A stretch of DNA of 64,000 nucleotides from Streptomyces sp. col6 (lineage in GTDB: Bacteria; Actinomycetota; Actinomycetes; Streptomycetales; Streptomycetaceae): assembly GCF_008042035.1 (NCBI RefSeq), contig NZ_RDBL01000027.1, positions 161,440 through 225,439 of the forward strand, written 5' to 3'. A program made the translations under genes and the position numbers. Below, one piece after another: positions 51,668-60,604 of this stretch; the stretch's first letter is position 1, and every line of letters begins with the position of its first letter. Below the pieces are notes generated by a model. That model searched no databases. It saw only the letters and a program-made list of their open reading frames with translations, and was not told the DNA's origin.

Positions 51668-53650
51668 GTGGGATTCACGCGGCGCACGTTCTTGCAAGCG
51701 GCGACGGCGGCGGGGCTGACAGGAGTCATCGCGGGCGGGGAGGCCGCGCTCGCGCCCGCCTCCTTCGCGGCCAGCGGCCCGGGGGACGTGGTCGGCAAGG
51801 TGACCGTCGGGTATCAGGGCTGGTTCGCCTGCAAGGGCGACGGCGCCCCGATCGACGGCTGGTGGCACTGGGCGCGGAACTGGGGAGAGTCACCCTCCGC
51901 GTCCAACCACGCCATCGTCGCCTGGCCCGATGTCCGTGAGTACCCGGCCACGTACCGGACCGCCTTCGGCAATCTCGGCAACGGGCAGTCGGCCTCGCTG
52001 TTCTCGTCCTTCGACCAGTCCACCGTCGACACCCACTTTCGGTGGATGAGGCAGTACGGCATCGACGCGGCGGCCCTCCAGCGGTTCAACCCCACCGGGG
52101 GCGAAGGGCCGACGCGCGACGCGATGGCGAGCAAGGTACGCGCCGCCGCCGAGGCCGAGGGCGTCAAGTTCTACATCATGTACGACGTGTCCGACTGGAT
52201 GTCCATGCAGACGGACATCAAGGCCGACTGGACCGCCAAGATGCGTGCACACACCGCTTCTTCCGCCTATGCCCGGCAGAACGGCAAACCGGTGGTGTGC
52301 ATATGGGGATTCGGCTTCAACGACGCCCAGCGGCCGTTCGCCCCGGAGGCGTGTCTGGACGTGCTGAACTGGTTCAAGACCCAGGGCTGCTACGTCATCG
52401 GAGGGGTTCCGACATGGTGGCGAACGGGCGACCGGGACTCCCGGCCGGGCTTCAGCGGTGTCTACCACGCCTTCGACATGCTCTCGCCGTGGCTGGTCGG
52501 CCGAATCGGCAACGCCGGCGACGCCGACAACTTCTACAACGCCGCGACCGTGCCCGACCTCGCCGAGTGCACCGCGCACGGCATCGACTACCAGCCGTGT
52601 GTCCTGCCCGGGGGGGTCACCGAACGCCAGCGCGCCCATGGCGACTTCATGTGGCGGCAGTTCTACAACATGGGCCGGGCCCGGGTGCCCAGCGTCTACA
52701 TCTCCATGTTCGACGAGTACAACGAGGGCAACCAGATCGCAAAGACCGCGGAGTCCCGGAACTGGGTACCGGCCGGGTCGGGCTTCCTCGCACTTGACGA
52801 GGACGGCACGGCCTGCTCGTCCGACTACTACCTCCGGCTGACCGGCGACGGCGGACGCATGCTCAAGGGCCAGCTCGCCCTCACCGCCACCCGTCCCACC
52901 CCACCGCTCATCGGCGGCAACGACAACCAGCCGCCCACCGCACCCGGCAATCCGCACACCACCGCCGTCACCGACACCACGGTGGCCCTGGCCTGGACCG
53001 CCTCGACCGACGACGCCGGCGTCACGGGCTACCGTGTCCGCCGAATCACCGGCGACACAGCCACCCCGGTCGCCACCGCCCCGGCGAGCGCCACCACCTG
53101 CACGATGACCGGTCTCTCCCCCTCCACGTCCTACACCTTCGACGTCCAGGCCCTCGACTCGGCAGGCTCCGTCTCCCCGCCCTCGGCCCGGATCGCCGTC
53201 ACCACCGCGGCCAGCGGCGGCACCCCCACCGGCGACCTGGCCCTGCACCGACCGGTCTCCGAAAGCAGCCACACCCAGACGTACAGCGCGTACAACGCCG
53301 TGGACGGCGACCCGAACACATACTGGGAAAGCGCCAATCACGCATTCCCCCAATGGCTCCAGGTCGACCTCGGAACCACCACAGCCGTCCGTCGCATCGC
53401 CCTCGCTCTTCCGCCGTCCACCAGTTGGACCGCTCGCACGCAGACAATCACCGTCGAGGGCAGCACCGACGGCACCTCCTTCTCCGTACTTCGCGGCAGC
53501 ACGGACTGCTCCTTCGACCCGCTCGCCGGGAACACCACGACTCTGACTCTGCCCACCGCCACGGCCACCCGCCATCTGCGGCTCGTCTTCGCTGCCAACA
53601 CGGGCTGGCCCGCAGGCCAGGTAGCCCAGCTCCAGGTCTACGGCACCTGA
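51668..53650 (+). CDS. Tat-exported GH71/GH99-like glycosidase with FN3 and discoidin domains
   Basis: This 660-residue protein starts with GTG 51668 after GGAGGA and a twin-arginine signal (TRRTFLQAATAAGLTGVIAG). Residues about 40-400 read KVTVGYQGWFACKGDGAPID, HFRWMRQYGIDAAALQRFNP, KFYIMYDVSDWMSMQTD and YISMFDEYNEGNQIAKTAES, resembling a GH71/GH99-like (alpha-glycanase) catalytic domain. A fibronectin type III domain (about 415-510) and an F5/8 type C (discoidin/CBM32-like) domain (about 520-660) follow. It would be secreted to degrade polysaccharide; the substrate is unknown. Confidence 0.8.
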   Translation: MGFTRRTFLQAATAAGLTGVIAGGEAALAPASFAASGPGDVVGKVTVGYQGWFACKGDGAPIDGWWHWARNWGESPSASNHAIVAWPDVREYPATYRTAFGNLGNGQSASLFSSFDQSTVDTHFRWMRQYGIDAAALQRFNPTGGEGPTRDAMASKVRAAAEAEGVKFYIMYDVSDWMSMQTDIKADWTAKMRAHTASSAYARQNGKPVVCIWGFGFNDAQRPFAPEACLDVLNWFKTQGCYVIGGVPTWWRTGDRDSRPGFSGVYHAFDMLSPWLVGRIGNAGDADNFYNAATVPDLAECTAHGIDYQPCVLPGGVTERQRAHGDFMWRQFYNMGRARVPSVYISMFDEYNEGNQIAKTAESRNWVPAGSGFLALDEDGTACSSDYYLRLTGDGGRMLKGQLALTATRPTPPLIGGNDNQPPTAPGNPHTTAVTDTTVALAWTASTDDAGVTGYRVRRITGDTATPVATAPASATTCTMTGLSPSTSYTFDVQALDSAGSVSPPSARIAVTTAASGGTPTGDLALHRPVSESSHTQTYSAYNAVDGDPNTYWESANHAFPQWLQVDLGTTTAVRRIALALPPSTSWTARTQTITVEGSTDGTSFSVLRGSTDCSFDPLAGNTTTLTLPTATATRHLRLVFAANTGWPAGQVAQLQVYGT

Positions 53651-54452
53651 CCCCGGCAGCAGGGGATCTCGGCCGGTGCGGCGAGAAGTGGGGTCTCCCC
53701 TGCTCAAGCGAAGCCGAGAGCTTGGGGAAGTGCCAGGCGTCGCACAGCAGAGGGGAGTTTGACGACAGGCCCCAGGGGCCACGCAGGGCCAGCACCAGCC
53801 AGCTCTCCATCGAAGGCAGTCCAGTCCCAGGGGCCGTCGAACCGCCATTCCCGGCCGATGATGTCGGCGACTTCGTCGCCCACGGCTGTCCACGAGGGTC
53901 ATCAGCCAGGGGGCTGATCCGGCACGCAGGCAAGGGACTGCTGCCCAACCGTCACGGCAATGACCGCTTCAGCATTCGTGATGGTTTCTCAGCTTGTGGT
54001 GGTGTGTGGCCGCGTACTGAGACGCCGCCACCGCCGGCGAACGGACGGATCCGGTGCACGCCTTCCGGCCAACGCCGGCTTCGACGAACCCATTGGGTCC
54101 GTGAACGACGGATGCCTCTGCAGACACAGACAGCGGGCAGGACAGATCTCGTGAGGTTGCGCCAGAATGGGCTCAACGCACCAGGACCCCAAGGCCATTC
54201 ACACCAAGATCGCCGAGATGGTCATCTGGCCGGCCTCTTCAGCGGCGCACCGGCCCAGAACTCAAGCCGGATGCCACAGCCCCGTGGCGGCTGCCGCCAC
54301 GGGGTCGTCGCTTCGCCGGTCAGCCGCAGACAGTGTTCTGAGCATCAGGTCGGTTGCCACCGCTCCGGGAACCAACCCAGAGGCGCAGACGCTGCGGAAC
54401 TGGGCGCGGGCAGCCGTGGCAACCGTCCCCGGAGAACACCGGCCCTAGAAGG
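53651..54452. other. Intergenic with a weak minus-strand fragment
   Basis: A minus frame at 53708-53905 reads VGDEVADIIGREWRFDGPWD, then LAGAGPAWPLGPVVKLPSAV and ends at a stop. It has protein-like composition but no family I can name and no clear start. The remainder, to the stop of the minus-strand coiled-coil gene, shows no gene. Confidence 0.3.
54280..54304. terminator. GC-rich hairpin
   Basis: Arms of 12 bp (54280-54291 and 54293-54304) are exact reverse complements around a single central base, so the real stem is 10 bp with a 5-nt loop. It lies about 150 bp beyond the stop of the minus-strand coiled-coil gene, and may terminate it. Confidence 0.4.
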
Positions 54453-55028
54453 TCAGGAGTCGGACGGGGCCGGCGGAGCGGGAACCGTGCTGTAGAAAAC
54501 CGAGCGCCCTTGCTTGGATCGCTCCAGCAGGCTCTGCGCGACTCCCTGTTCCAGAGCATTGCGCACCACCGTCACCTGAACCGTGCGCTCGGGGTGCGCT
54601 TTGCTCAGCGCATCCGAGACCTCGGCCGCAGACCTGGGTTCGCCCTGTCCGCCCAGGTAGGCGGTGGCCAGCTCCAGCCAGGTCGCCCCGCCCGGCTTAC
54701 TCGCTGAGGCAGACTTCCTGGCAGCCTTGCGCCCGCCTGCGGCACCCGACTTCCCTGTCGATGCCGTGCTGCTGGATCGCCGGGATGCCGGAACCGCAGC
54801 CGCCTTTGGACTCTTGCCCTGCTTGGCCGTCTGCTTGGGTGCACCGCCGAGCACATCCTGCATCTTCGTCAGGACCTGCTCACTCTCCTCCAGACGGACG
54901 AGCTCGTCCCGCAGCCGATCCAACTCCGAACGCACACGCTCCTGCTCATCCCGGTTCGCAGACAAGTCGTCAGCAACCCGCTGTGCATAGTCCGTCGTGA
55001 TACTCCGGGCAGAAATATTGGTGGACAT
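54453..55028 (-). CDS. Coiled-coil and winged-helix conserved hypothetical protein
   Basis: This 191-residue protein begins MSTNISARSITTDYAQRVAD, then a coiled coil (LSANRDEQERVRSELDRLRD ELVRLEESEQVL). A basic low-complexity linker (Lys/Ser/Ala) follows, and then a C-terminal winged-helix-like part: ATWLELATAYLGGQGEPRSA AEVSDALSKAHPER, ending SLLERSKQGRSVFYSTV. It looks like a DNA-binding regulatory protein; similar ones exist in actinomycetes with unknown roles. The ATG is at 55028. Confidence 0.7.
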   Translation of the reverse strand: MSTNISARSITTDYAQRVADDLSANRDEQERVRSELDRLRDELVRLEESEQVLTKMQDVLGGAPKQTAKQGKSPKAAAVPASRRSSSTASTGKSGAAGGRKAARKSASASKPGGATWLELATAYLGGQGEPRSAAEVSDALSKAHPERTVQVTVVRNALEQGVAQSLLERSKQGRSVFYSTVPAPPAPSDS

Positions 55029-55359
55029 GTGGTCCTCGGCTTTCGACGTGGGGGGTTAGCAGTAGCAGCGATAGTACTCACACCACTCGAACCACCCCTC
55101 CTTCGCGTCCTGCGGCATAACGCGACTTGCAGCAGGCAGGAAGAAGCTCAATGAGGCCGCAGGTGCGAATGAAGGCTGGACTGGGACCACAATTTCGTAG
55201 GCAGGCGTCAGCCGAGGCGGAAGAATGTTCGACTTCAAGCCCTCGAACCCCGCACGCAAGTGTTTCCTTTGGCGCCTTCGGCTCTCCTGTCAGACCGCCG
55301 CCCCCACTGCGTCTCCATCACGGGGTCCCGGGGACTTCCGCGAGGAAAGGCGGGGTTCA
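55029..55359. other. Intergenic, no gene seen
   Basis: This is a 330-bp stretch between two minus-strand genes. No reliable coding or hairpin signal. Confidence 0.35.
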
Positions 55360-55878
55360 TCATGCGCCGAAGCCGTCATCTGCAGCGTGGGCCGGGCGGG
55401 GTGGGCACGTGTGGGTGGTGCTCCAGTGGCCGGCATTGGTCAGAAGTGGCTCGGAGCCGGACTCGGTCCGGAAGGTGAAGGTGACACCCGTCGCTTCGAC
55501 CAACAGCGCTGTTTGTCCGGGCGGCTGGTGGAGCGTTACCGGGCTGAAGCGGCAGTCCATCGCGCTGAGCTCGGCCGTGATGTGTGAGTGTGTGAGTGGC
55601 CCCGTGAATGTCGCGCATTTCTCCGTTCCGAGAACGGGAAGCTCGACGGTGTCTCGCCAGGTCTGGACGCTGATCATCGTAACGCGGCGGCATCGACAGA
55701 CGCAGAGCCCAGCATCCCCGTAGGAGAACAGATGCGGCCAGCGCCGTCGCTTGCTCACCCGACCGATGTCCCATGGCGGCCCCAGAATCGCCGCGATGTC
55801 GTTGAGAGACGCGCCGCAGTGCAGCGGGCCGATGGCTGCGGAGGAACCGAACTCGGCCAGGATTCGAATCGCGGTCAC
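55360..55878 (-). CDS. Uncharacterised protein, possible immunity-type
   Basis: This 172-residue protein is most likely started by GTG 55878. It reads RILAEFGSSAAIGPLHCGAS, LNDIAAILGPPWDIGRVSKR, RWPHLFSYGDAGLCVCRCRR and VTMISVQTWRDTVELPVLG. The opening GPL..G.S..DI...LG.P is the kind of motif seen at the start of small actinobacterial proteins that resemble antitoxin/immunity proteins. I do not recognise the family. Codon use is normal and the frame is clean. Confidence 0.55.
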   Translation of the reverse strand: MTAIRILAEFGSSAAIGPLHCGASLNDIAAILGPPWDIGRVSKRRRWPHLFSYGDAGLCVCRCRRVTMISVQTWRDTVELPVLGTEKCATFTGPLTHSHITAELSAMDCRFSPVTLHQPPGQTALLVEATGVTFTFRTESGSEPLLTNAGHWSTTHTCPPRPAHAADDGFGA

Positions 55879-55949
55879 GCAGCGGAGCGTGCCACGTGAC
55901 CGGTCGGACATCCATCGCGTTGATCCCCCCGGAGGAGGCCAGTACGCAT

Positions 55950-56190
55950 CACACGGTGTAGACGCGTTCGACTTCGTAGCGCTGCGTGTGCAGGTCCCAG
56001 TAGAGGGCGGCGACCTCCTCGGCCGAGGCCGCCTGGACTCCGGGCGGGCTGTCCATGCACACGCCGATGGCGACGTGCCCGCTTGGACGCCGGTGCCGGC
56101 CAGTTCCCTGTGCAGGCTGAGTACCCAGTCGCGCAGCACGGGTTGGGCGACTTTGAGGATACTGAGCACCGAAGTGGGGCGAGCTGGGAT
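55950..56190 (-). pseudogene. Short-chain dehydrogenase C-terminal fragment, frameshifted
   Basis: One frame reads ARPTSVLSILKVAQPVLRDW VLSLHRELAGTGVQAG, and another continues HVAIGVCMDSPPGVQAASAE EVAALYWDLHTQRYEVERVY. A.LRNW...LH.ELAGTGV.AGHVAIGVWI is the tail of a Streptomyces SDR group that lacks its N-terminal Rossmann part here. The frame shifts once at about 56085. Confidence 0.5.
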
Positions 56191-56289
56191 CGAAATACAC
56201 CTCAACACCCATCAAAACGGGCTCCCGATCTCCCTGGGCATCTCCAGCGCGATACGACAGCGAAGGCCTGGAACCGCTCGCGCGGCGGC

Positions 56290-56580
56290 CCATCAGCTCC
56301 CGCGCGGCCGCGCCGCCGGCGCCCGGCAGGACTGCACGCCTACAAGAAATACGGCTACCACCACCCTCGTCGACAACATCCACTACCGGCCCGCCCGCAT
56401 GGGTGTCGAGTCTTCACAACGTCTGGAACGTACTCGATGGGTAGTGGAGCGAACTGCGTCCTGGCTGGCCGGCTGCCGACGCCCCCATCGTCTCTGCGAA
56501 CAAACGGGTGAGCACTTCCTTGCCTTCGTCGGTGACACGGGCGCCCTCGTCTGCTACGCCGCCTCCCCCGAAACGGGGCG
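56290..56580 (+). mobile_element. IS5-family transposase C-terminal fragment
   Basis: The plus strand reads KKYGYHHPRR, then RPARMGVESSQRLERTRWVV ERTASWLAGCRRPHRLCEQT, GEHFLAFVGDTGALVCY. GIESS.RLGRHRWVVERT.SWL.GCRRL..RYER..EHFLAF is the final catalytic-Glu part of an IS5-type transposase. The upstream half is missing and no end repeats are visible. Confidence 0.6.
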
Positions 56581-56595
56581 GGCTCAGGTCTCGGC

Positions 56596-57027
56596 TCAGC
56601 CCACGCGTCCTGGCGGCACCTGCGCATAGCCCCCTTCCCGAAACACGAACACGGTCGGCTCCGTATCGTGTTCGTGACGCAGATAGCCCCCGTATCCCGG
56701 GACTGCGATGTGTGGTGCGACCAGAGCCAGCAGGGCGTCCATCATCAGCAGGTTGTCATCGACCCAGTAGTTGCGCGCGAAGAGTTCCCACATGGGGTGG
56801 CCTCGTTCGTCCTCCATCGACTCCGAACGGCGCAGGGCTGCCGAGTCTCCTCCTGGTAGTCGGCTGCCGGGGTGCGTGAGAAACAGCGGCCAAGGATGCT
56901 CCTCCTCGTCCAGGCCCGCTGGACAGTCGGAGATTATGCCCAAGTGCCAGCGACAGGCGGCCAGGACGGACTCCGGTACGTCACAACGCAGGAAACAGGA
57001 CAGAACGATCTCGTAGCGCTCACTCAT
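56596..57027 (-). CDS. Uncharacterised conserved protein
   Basis: This 143-residue protein has its start at ATG 57027, beginning MSERYEIVLSCFLRCDVPES VLAACRWHLGI, then LTHPGSRLPGGDSAALRRSE, MWELFARNYWVDDNLLMMDA and GYGGYLRHEHDTEPTVFVFR. Proteins of this kind are seen in Streptomyces without assigned function. There is no signal or membrane segment. Confidence 0.6.
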   Translation of the reverse strand: MSERYEIVLSCFLRCDVPESVLAACRWHLGIISDCPAGLDEEEHPWPLFLTHPGSRLPGGDSAALRRSESMEDERGHPMWELFARNYWVDDNLLMMDALLALVAPHIAVPGYGGYLRHEHDTEPTVFVFREGGYAQVPPGRVG

Positions 57028-57209
57028 GGCCCGCATTATGCGTGCCCGCACTGACAACGCCGACGGCGTACCCGATCTCGGCGGCGGGCATGCCGGGCTC
57101 GGTGGCCAGTATGCTGTTTCTACTCGCCGCCTGCAGCGGCTACTTCGTCTCGTCGCGGGTGATCATCGCGGAATTTCTTGGTGCAGGTTCCGTCCGACCC
57201 AACCCGTCG

Positions 57210-57355
57210 CGTTTACGCAGGCGCCGGTCCGGCCGTGGTTGTCGGACCACTCCTTCTGCTGCCGAGCTGATCGGGCACCCGTCACTGCCAAGCCGGACCG
57301 CAGCCTTCAGCTCCACCGGTCCGACGTATCGGTAACTCCGCCCCCGCACACTCAC
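57210..57355 (-). pseudogene. Conserved hypothetical N-terminal fragment
   Basis: A GTG at 57355 opens VSVRGRSYRYVGPVELKAAV RLGSDGCPISSAAE, a beginning found in Streptomyces hypothetical proteins (RYVGP.EL...VR......I.S..D). Homology is lost after about 45 residues. Confidence 0.35.
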
Positions 57356-57481
57356 ATCAGCCAACCCGGAGCACTTCCGACACACGCCGTGGAAGGGTGG
57401 CGCACACTATCCCTGGCTCGCCTGTCCGGCGCTGCCTGCAACCACGGACGAGCACTGCGACCACCGTTTTCGATGCATGTC

Positions 57482-58153
57482 CTAGTGCGGACAAAGGGCC
57501 CTTGGCCTCTTTCGCTCGCCTTCCGGGGTGAAGGTGAAGGTGTCAGGGAAAAGGCCCTCACCGAATCGCACCGCGAGGAGCAGCGGCTGCTCGTGGTCGG
57601 GCGGCCAGGAGTTGGTTCCTGGAGCGCTGCCGTTCCACAGGTGGAAGAGCACCATCGGCTGCTCCATGTCCTCGCTGAGGTAGCCCAGGGTCTTCCCGTA
57701 CAGGGGGTTGTCCCCTCCCAACAGGACAGAGGGGGGCCCGAACGTCGCGGTCACATCCGGCCATGTGCGGTCCTTCTCGGCCCACTGTCGCACGGATCCC
57801 GTGAGGGTCTCGTACTCGGCGGTTGTGAGGAGTCGGTCCGACTCCAGCCAGCCGCATTGCTGTGCGAATTCCGCGTACACCGAGGCCATGCCGTCGTTGT
57901 AGCTGTGGCCGGGGATCAACTCCCTGTAGGCCCCGGTCACGCCGGTGGCCCTGAAGGTCTTGTTGTCAATCCAAGCCTGCCGCTGGGGGGTGTAGGCGTC
58001 GGGCCGCCGTTCGACGAACAGTAGGTTTGTGATCAGAAGGTGGAGCGCGACCTCACCTCCGAACGTCTCAGGGGAACGAAGGGCGCGGTTGAACTGCTTA
58101 ATGAGGTGGGCGTGTATCTCAGCTGCGGTTGCAGGGGAGTTGGCAGATGTCAC
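57482..58153 (-). CDS. Uncharacterised protein
   Basis: This 223-residue cytoplasmic protein reads AAEIHAHLIKQFNRALRSPE TFGGEVALHLLITNLLFVER, then GHSYNDGMASVYAEFAQQCG, LTGSVRQWAEKDRTWPDVTA TFGPPSVLLGGDNPLYGKTL. A helical N-terminal half precedes a TFGPPSVLLGG.NP...KTLGY segment found in actinobacterial hypothetical proteins. The function is unknown. It lies just after another orphan gene and has a clean frame with ATG 58153. Confidence 0.6.
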   Translation of the reverse strand: MTSANSPATAAEIHAHLIKQFNRALRSPETFGGEVALHLLITNLLFVERRPDAYTPQRQAWIDNKTFRATGVTGAYRELIPGHSYNDGMASVYAEFAQQCGWLESDRLLTTAEYETLTGSVRQWAEKDRTWPDVTATFGPPSVLLGGDNPLYGKTLGYLSEDMEQPMVLFHLWNGSAPGTNSWPPDHEQPLLLAVRFGEGLFPDTFTFTPEGERKRPRALCPH

Positions 58154-58589
58154 CCCACAGTTTCTCGCACATGAGGGCTGGCCGGCCAGCCCAGAGTTCC
58201 CTCATCGACATTCCAAGGAGTCGGCGAGGGCAGGGGGCGTTGGTTCGGAAGCAGTGGCTGGCGGCGGGCGGCAGGTCGGCGCCCGGCGCCGCGGTCCACC
58301 ACCGCGCTGCCGCTGCCAAGACTCTCTTGAGAATAGAGCGACCGGCCGGTGCTTTCGATCTGCCATCAGGACAGAGAAGGGCAAGCGACTATGTCGAGCA
58401 CAGGCCGCATCGCCCGCGTGAGGCGACGCAGCGGGAGGCTGACGAGGCGATTGTTCGTTCTTTTGAGTTGCCTGTGCGGTCGCTTGTGCCTGAGCGGGGG
58501 CTCGTAGTCAGTTGGCATGGCGACGAGGTCGGGGAAGGCCCGGGGCGCGGCCCGCCCCCGGGGGTCCAAATACCGATGCCCAGCGCGCC
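58154..58589. other. Intergenic, no gene seen
   Basis: The frames are shadows. The right boundary is the duplicated start region of the hydrolase at 58600. Confidence 0.35.
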
Positions 58590-58735
58590 TTGGAGATTGC
58601 CTGCGAGCTTGCCCTGGGTGCCGACGAAGCTCACCTGTTCACGTACAGGCACGTGTCACTCCAGAAGAAGGGGGTGGAATGCACACACGCTCCCACCCGC
58701 CCGTTATGTCGAGCAACACCCGACGGTTGGACGGA
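58590..58735 (-). repeat. Truncated second copy of the hydrolase start region
   Basis: On the minus strand this segment reads MPVREQVSFVGTQGKLAGNL, preceded by GGAGTGACACGTGCC and a GCATTCCA. This is the same as the promoter-proximal part and first codons of the hydrolase at 40076 (GGAGTGACACGTGCC and MPVREQVSFVGAKGKLAGNL). After about 20 codons the similarity ends, so only the 5' end and leader were duplicated. Confidence 0.7.
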
Positions 58736-58915
58736 GGTTGATCCGAGATAGACCTGTCCACGCCGATACTCCCTGTCGGGTTCGCGCGGCCTGCGGAAGG
58801 CCATGGCAGGGAGCCGGGGCCGAGCGGCGCGGATCCCCGTCCGGCCGTGTGTACCCTCTGGGCGGCGGTGTACTCGCGTGGACGCTTGCCTGAGCGTGGT
58901 GATCTACTGCGTGCC

Positions 58916-59821
58916 ATGACGACTGTGACGAAGCTTCAGCCGGGCCCTGTCATCGACGAGATCGTCCGGCTTCTGACCGAGCACTATGTCTTCCCCGGCA
59001 TAGCCGGGCAGCTCGCCGAACTGCTGCAGGAACGGCTTGCCGAGGGCGCATACACAGGTGCCGAGGCTGAGGAGCTCGCGCGGCTGGTCACCGAGGACCT
59101 CCAGTCCGTCAACGGCGACCGCCACCTGAGCCTGCAGTACCACACAGACCAGGTACCCCCGAAGAAGGGGGCGGCAGTCCTGGAATCCATTCGTAAGGAC
59201 TTCGACACCTCGCTGGGCGGTGTCCCCCGGGTGGAGCTGCTCGACGCAGGGGTTGCCGTACTGGAGCTGGCACCCATGCTGTTTCCGCTGGAGTGGGCCG
59301 CCGAACCTTTGAGCGCCGCGCTCACCCTGGCCTCCCGCGCCCAGGCAATGATCGTGGACCTGCGCGGCAACCGGGGCGGCGACCCCGATACCGTCGCCTT
59401 CGTCTGCAGCCACCTCCTGGACGAACGCACCCACCTCAACTCCATGTACTGGCGTGACGGCGAACGAACTGAGCAGTCCTGGAGCCAGCCGCACGTCTCC
59501 GGCGCCCGCTTCGGCGGAACCAAGCCGCTCTACGTCCTGACCAGCAACCACACCTTCTCCGCAGCCGAAGAACTGGCCTACGACCTCCAACAACTCGGCC
59601 GCGCGACGGTCGTCGGCGAGCACACCCTCGGCGGCGCACACCCAAGGGAAGGGTGGACCGTGCACCCGCACCTGGAAGCCTCCATCCCCATCGGCCGTGC
59701 CATCAACCCCATTTCCGGCACGAACTGGGAAGGCACCGGTGTACAGCCCGACGTCCCCTGCGCTGCCGCGGACGCACTCGAACGGGCTCATACCCTGGCC
59801 CGCGCCGAGCTGGCCGGCTGA
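58916..59821 (+). CDS. S41-family peptidase (IRBP-like)
   Basis: This 301-residue protease has a helical N-terminal domain and the S41 active-site region: DLRGNRGGDPDTVAFVCSHL, then VLTSNHTFSAAEELAYDLQQ with the nucleophile Ser215, then GRATVVGEHTLGGAHP. There is no PDZ domain and no signal peptide, as in IRBP-like S41 enzymes. It cleaves peptides or C-terminal tails; the substrate is unknown. I chose ATG 58916 by position ahead of the first conserved helix. It is a single gene; neighbours are not clearly related. Confidence 0.85.
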   Translation: MTTVTKLQPGPVIDEIVRLLTEHYVFPGIAGQLAELLQERLAEGAYTGAEAEELARLVTEDLQSVNGDRHLSLQYHTDQVPPKKGAAVLESIRKDFDTSLGGVPRVELLDAGVAVLELAPMLFPLEWAAEPLSAALTLASRAQAMIVDLRGNRGGDPDTVAFVCSHLLDERTHLNSMYWRDGERTEQSWSQPHVSGARFGGTKPLYVLTSNHTFSAAEELAYDLQQLGRATVVGEHTLGGAHPREGWTVHPHLEASIPIGRAINPISGTNWEGTGVQPDVPCAAADALERAHTLARAELAG

Positions 59822-59994
59822 TTCTCCAAAACTCGGCGCGTAGTTCTTGCAGCTGACCGATAGCCGCTGCGCGGGCCCCGGAGCCAGCGGCGTACCCCGG
59901 GCCTACTGCGTTGTCGCCTCAGTGCCTGGTAGTCACGTGTGCCGCCTTCAGCACTCCAGGCCGCAGGCACAACCGTCGGGCACTGCCTTTCACA

Positions 59995-60200
59995 TCATGT
60001 TCGGAGCCGGATGGCGAGGGCTGCGAGGGTGACGGTGCCGAGGTAGATGCAGGCGTGTTTCTGTAGCGGGTGGCTACGGCACGGTATCCCTCAGGCGGTT
60101 GATGGCACGCTCGGCGATGTTGCGTTTCTTGTATCGCTCACTGTCGAAGCCGGTGGGACGGCTGCCTCGGGAACCGCGATTCTTGCGGCGTCGGGCGACG
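59995..60200 (-). mobile_element. IS5-family transposase 3' remnant, related to the IS at 43155
   Basis: The minus strand reads RKNRGSRGSRPTGFDSERYK KRNIAERAINRLR, then frames change to LYLGTVTLAALAIRLR-like sequence. The plus DNA (ATCATGTTCGGAGCCGGATGGCGA) follows the IS copy at 43175 almost base by base. The catalytic Glu helix is present but the frame breaks after it, so only the transposase 3' end survives. Confidence 0.65.
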
Positions 60201-60604
60201 CGGACCAAGGACGAAGCCGCCACCTGCCTGCTGAGCCGGGCTGCCCGTCCCGCACCGACCCGATCTCCGACGGCACCCTGGAGCGACTGTTACGCCTGGT
60301 AGAGGAATGTTCTGCAAGATCCACGGAACCATCGACCCGCCCCGGGACTCAGAACTACGACGGAGCCGCGCTGGGCACAGCCAGCCGGCTGCTCAGGCCG
60401 GTGCAACCGCATGAGCAACGCCCCCTGCCGGACGATGCCCTCGAGGATGCGTCAGAGCGCTCCTCCTGTGCGCCTACGCGCCCCCGTACTGGCATGGTCC
60501 GCCGCTTCGGCTGGCCTCACCATGAGCGCGGGGACCGGGGTGCGGCCGATTGCCGCACGCCGGGCGAGGACTGGATCAGAGATGCCGCACAGCGTGGGGG
60601 ACTC
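60201..60604. other. Intergenic, no gene seen
   Basis: Frames here are shadows of other strands. It should contain the promoter of the SDR gene. Confidence 0.35.

Noticed and set aside
51890..53902. Long open frame on the minus strand (670 codons) opposite the secreted glycosidase
   Set aside because: It is antisense to a clear family protein. Open antisense frames are expected in GC-rich codons, and the composition (Gly/Arg/Val repeats) is not protein-like.
54280..54304. Hairpin considered as an RNA gene
   Set aside because: Only a simple stem with a very short loop; no cloverleaf or other conserved structure.
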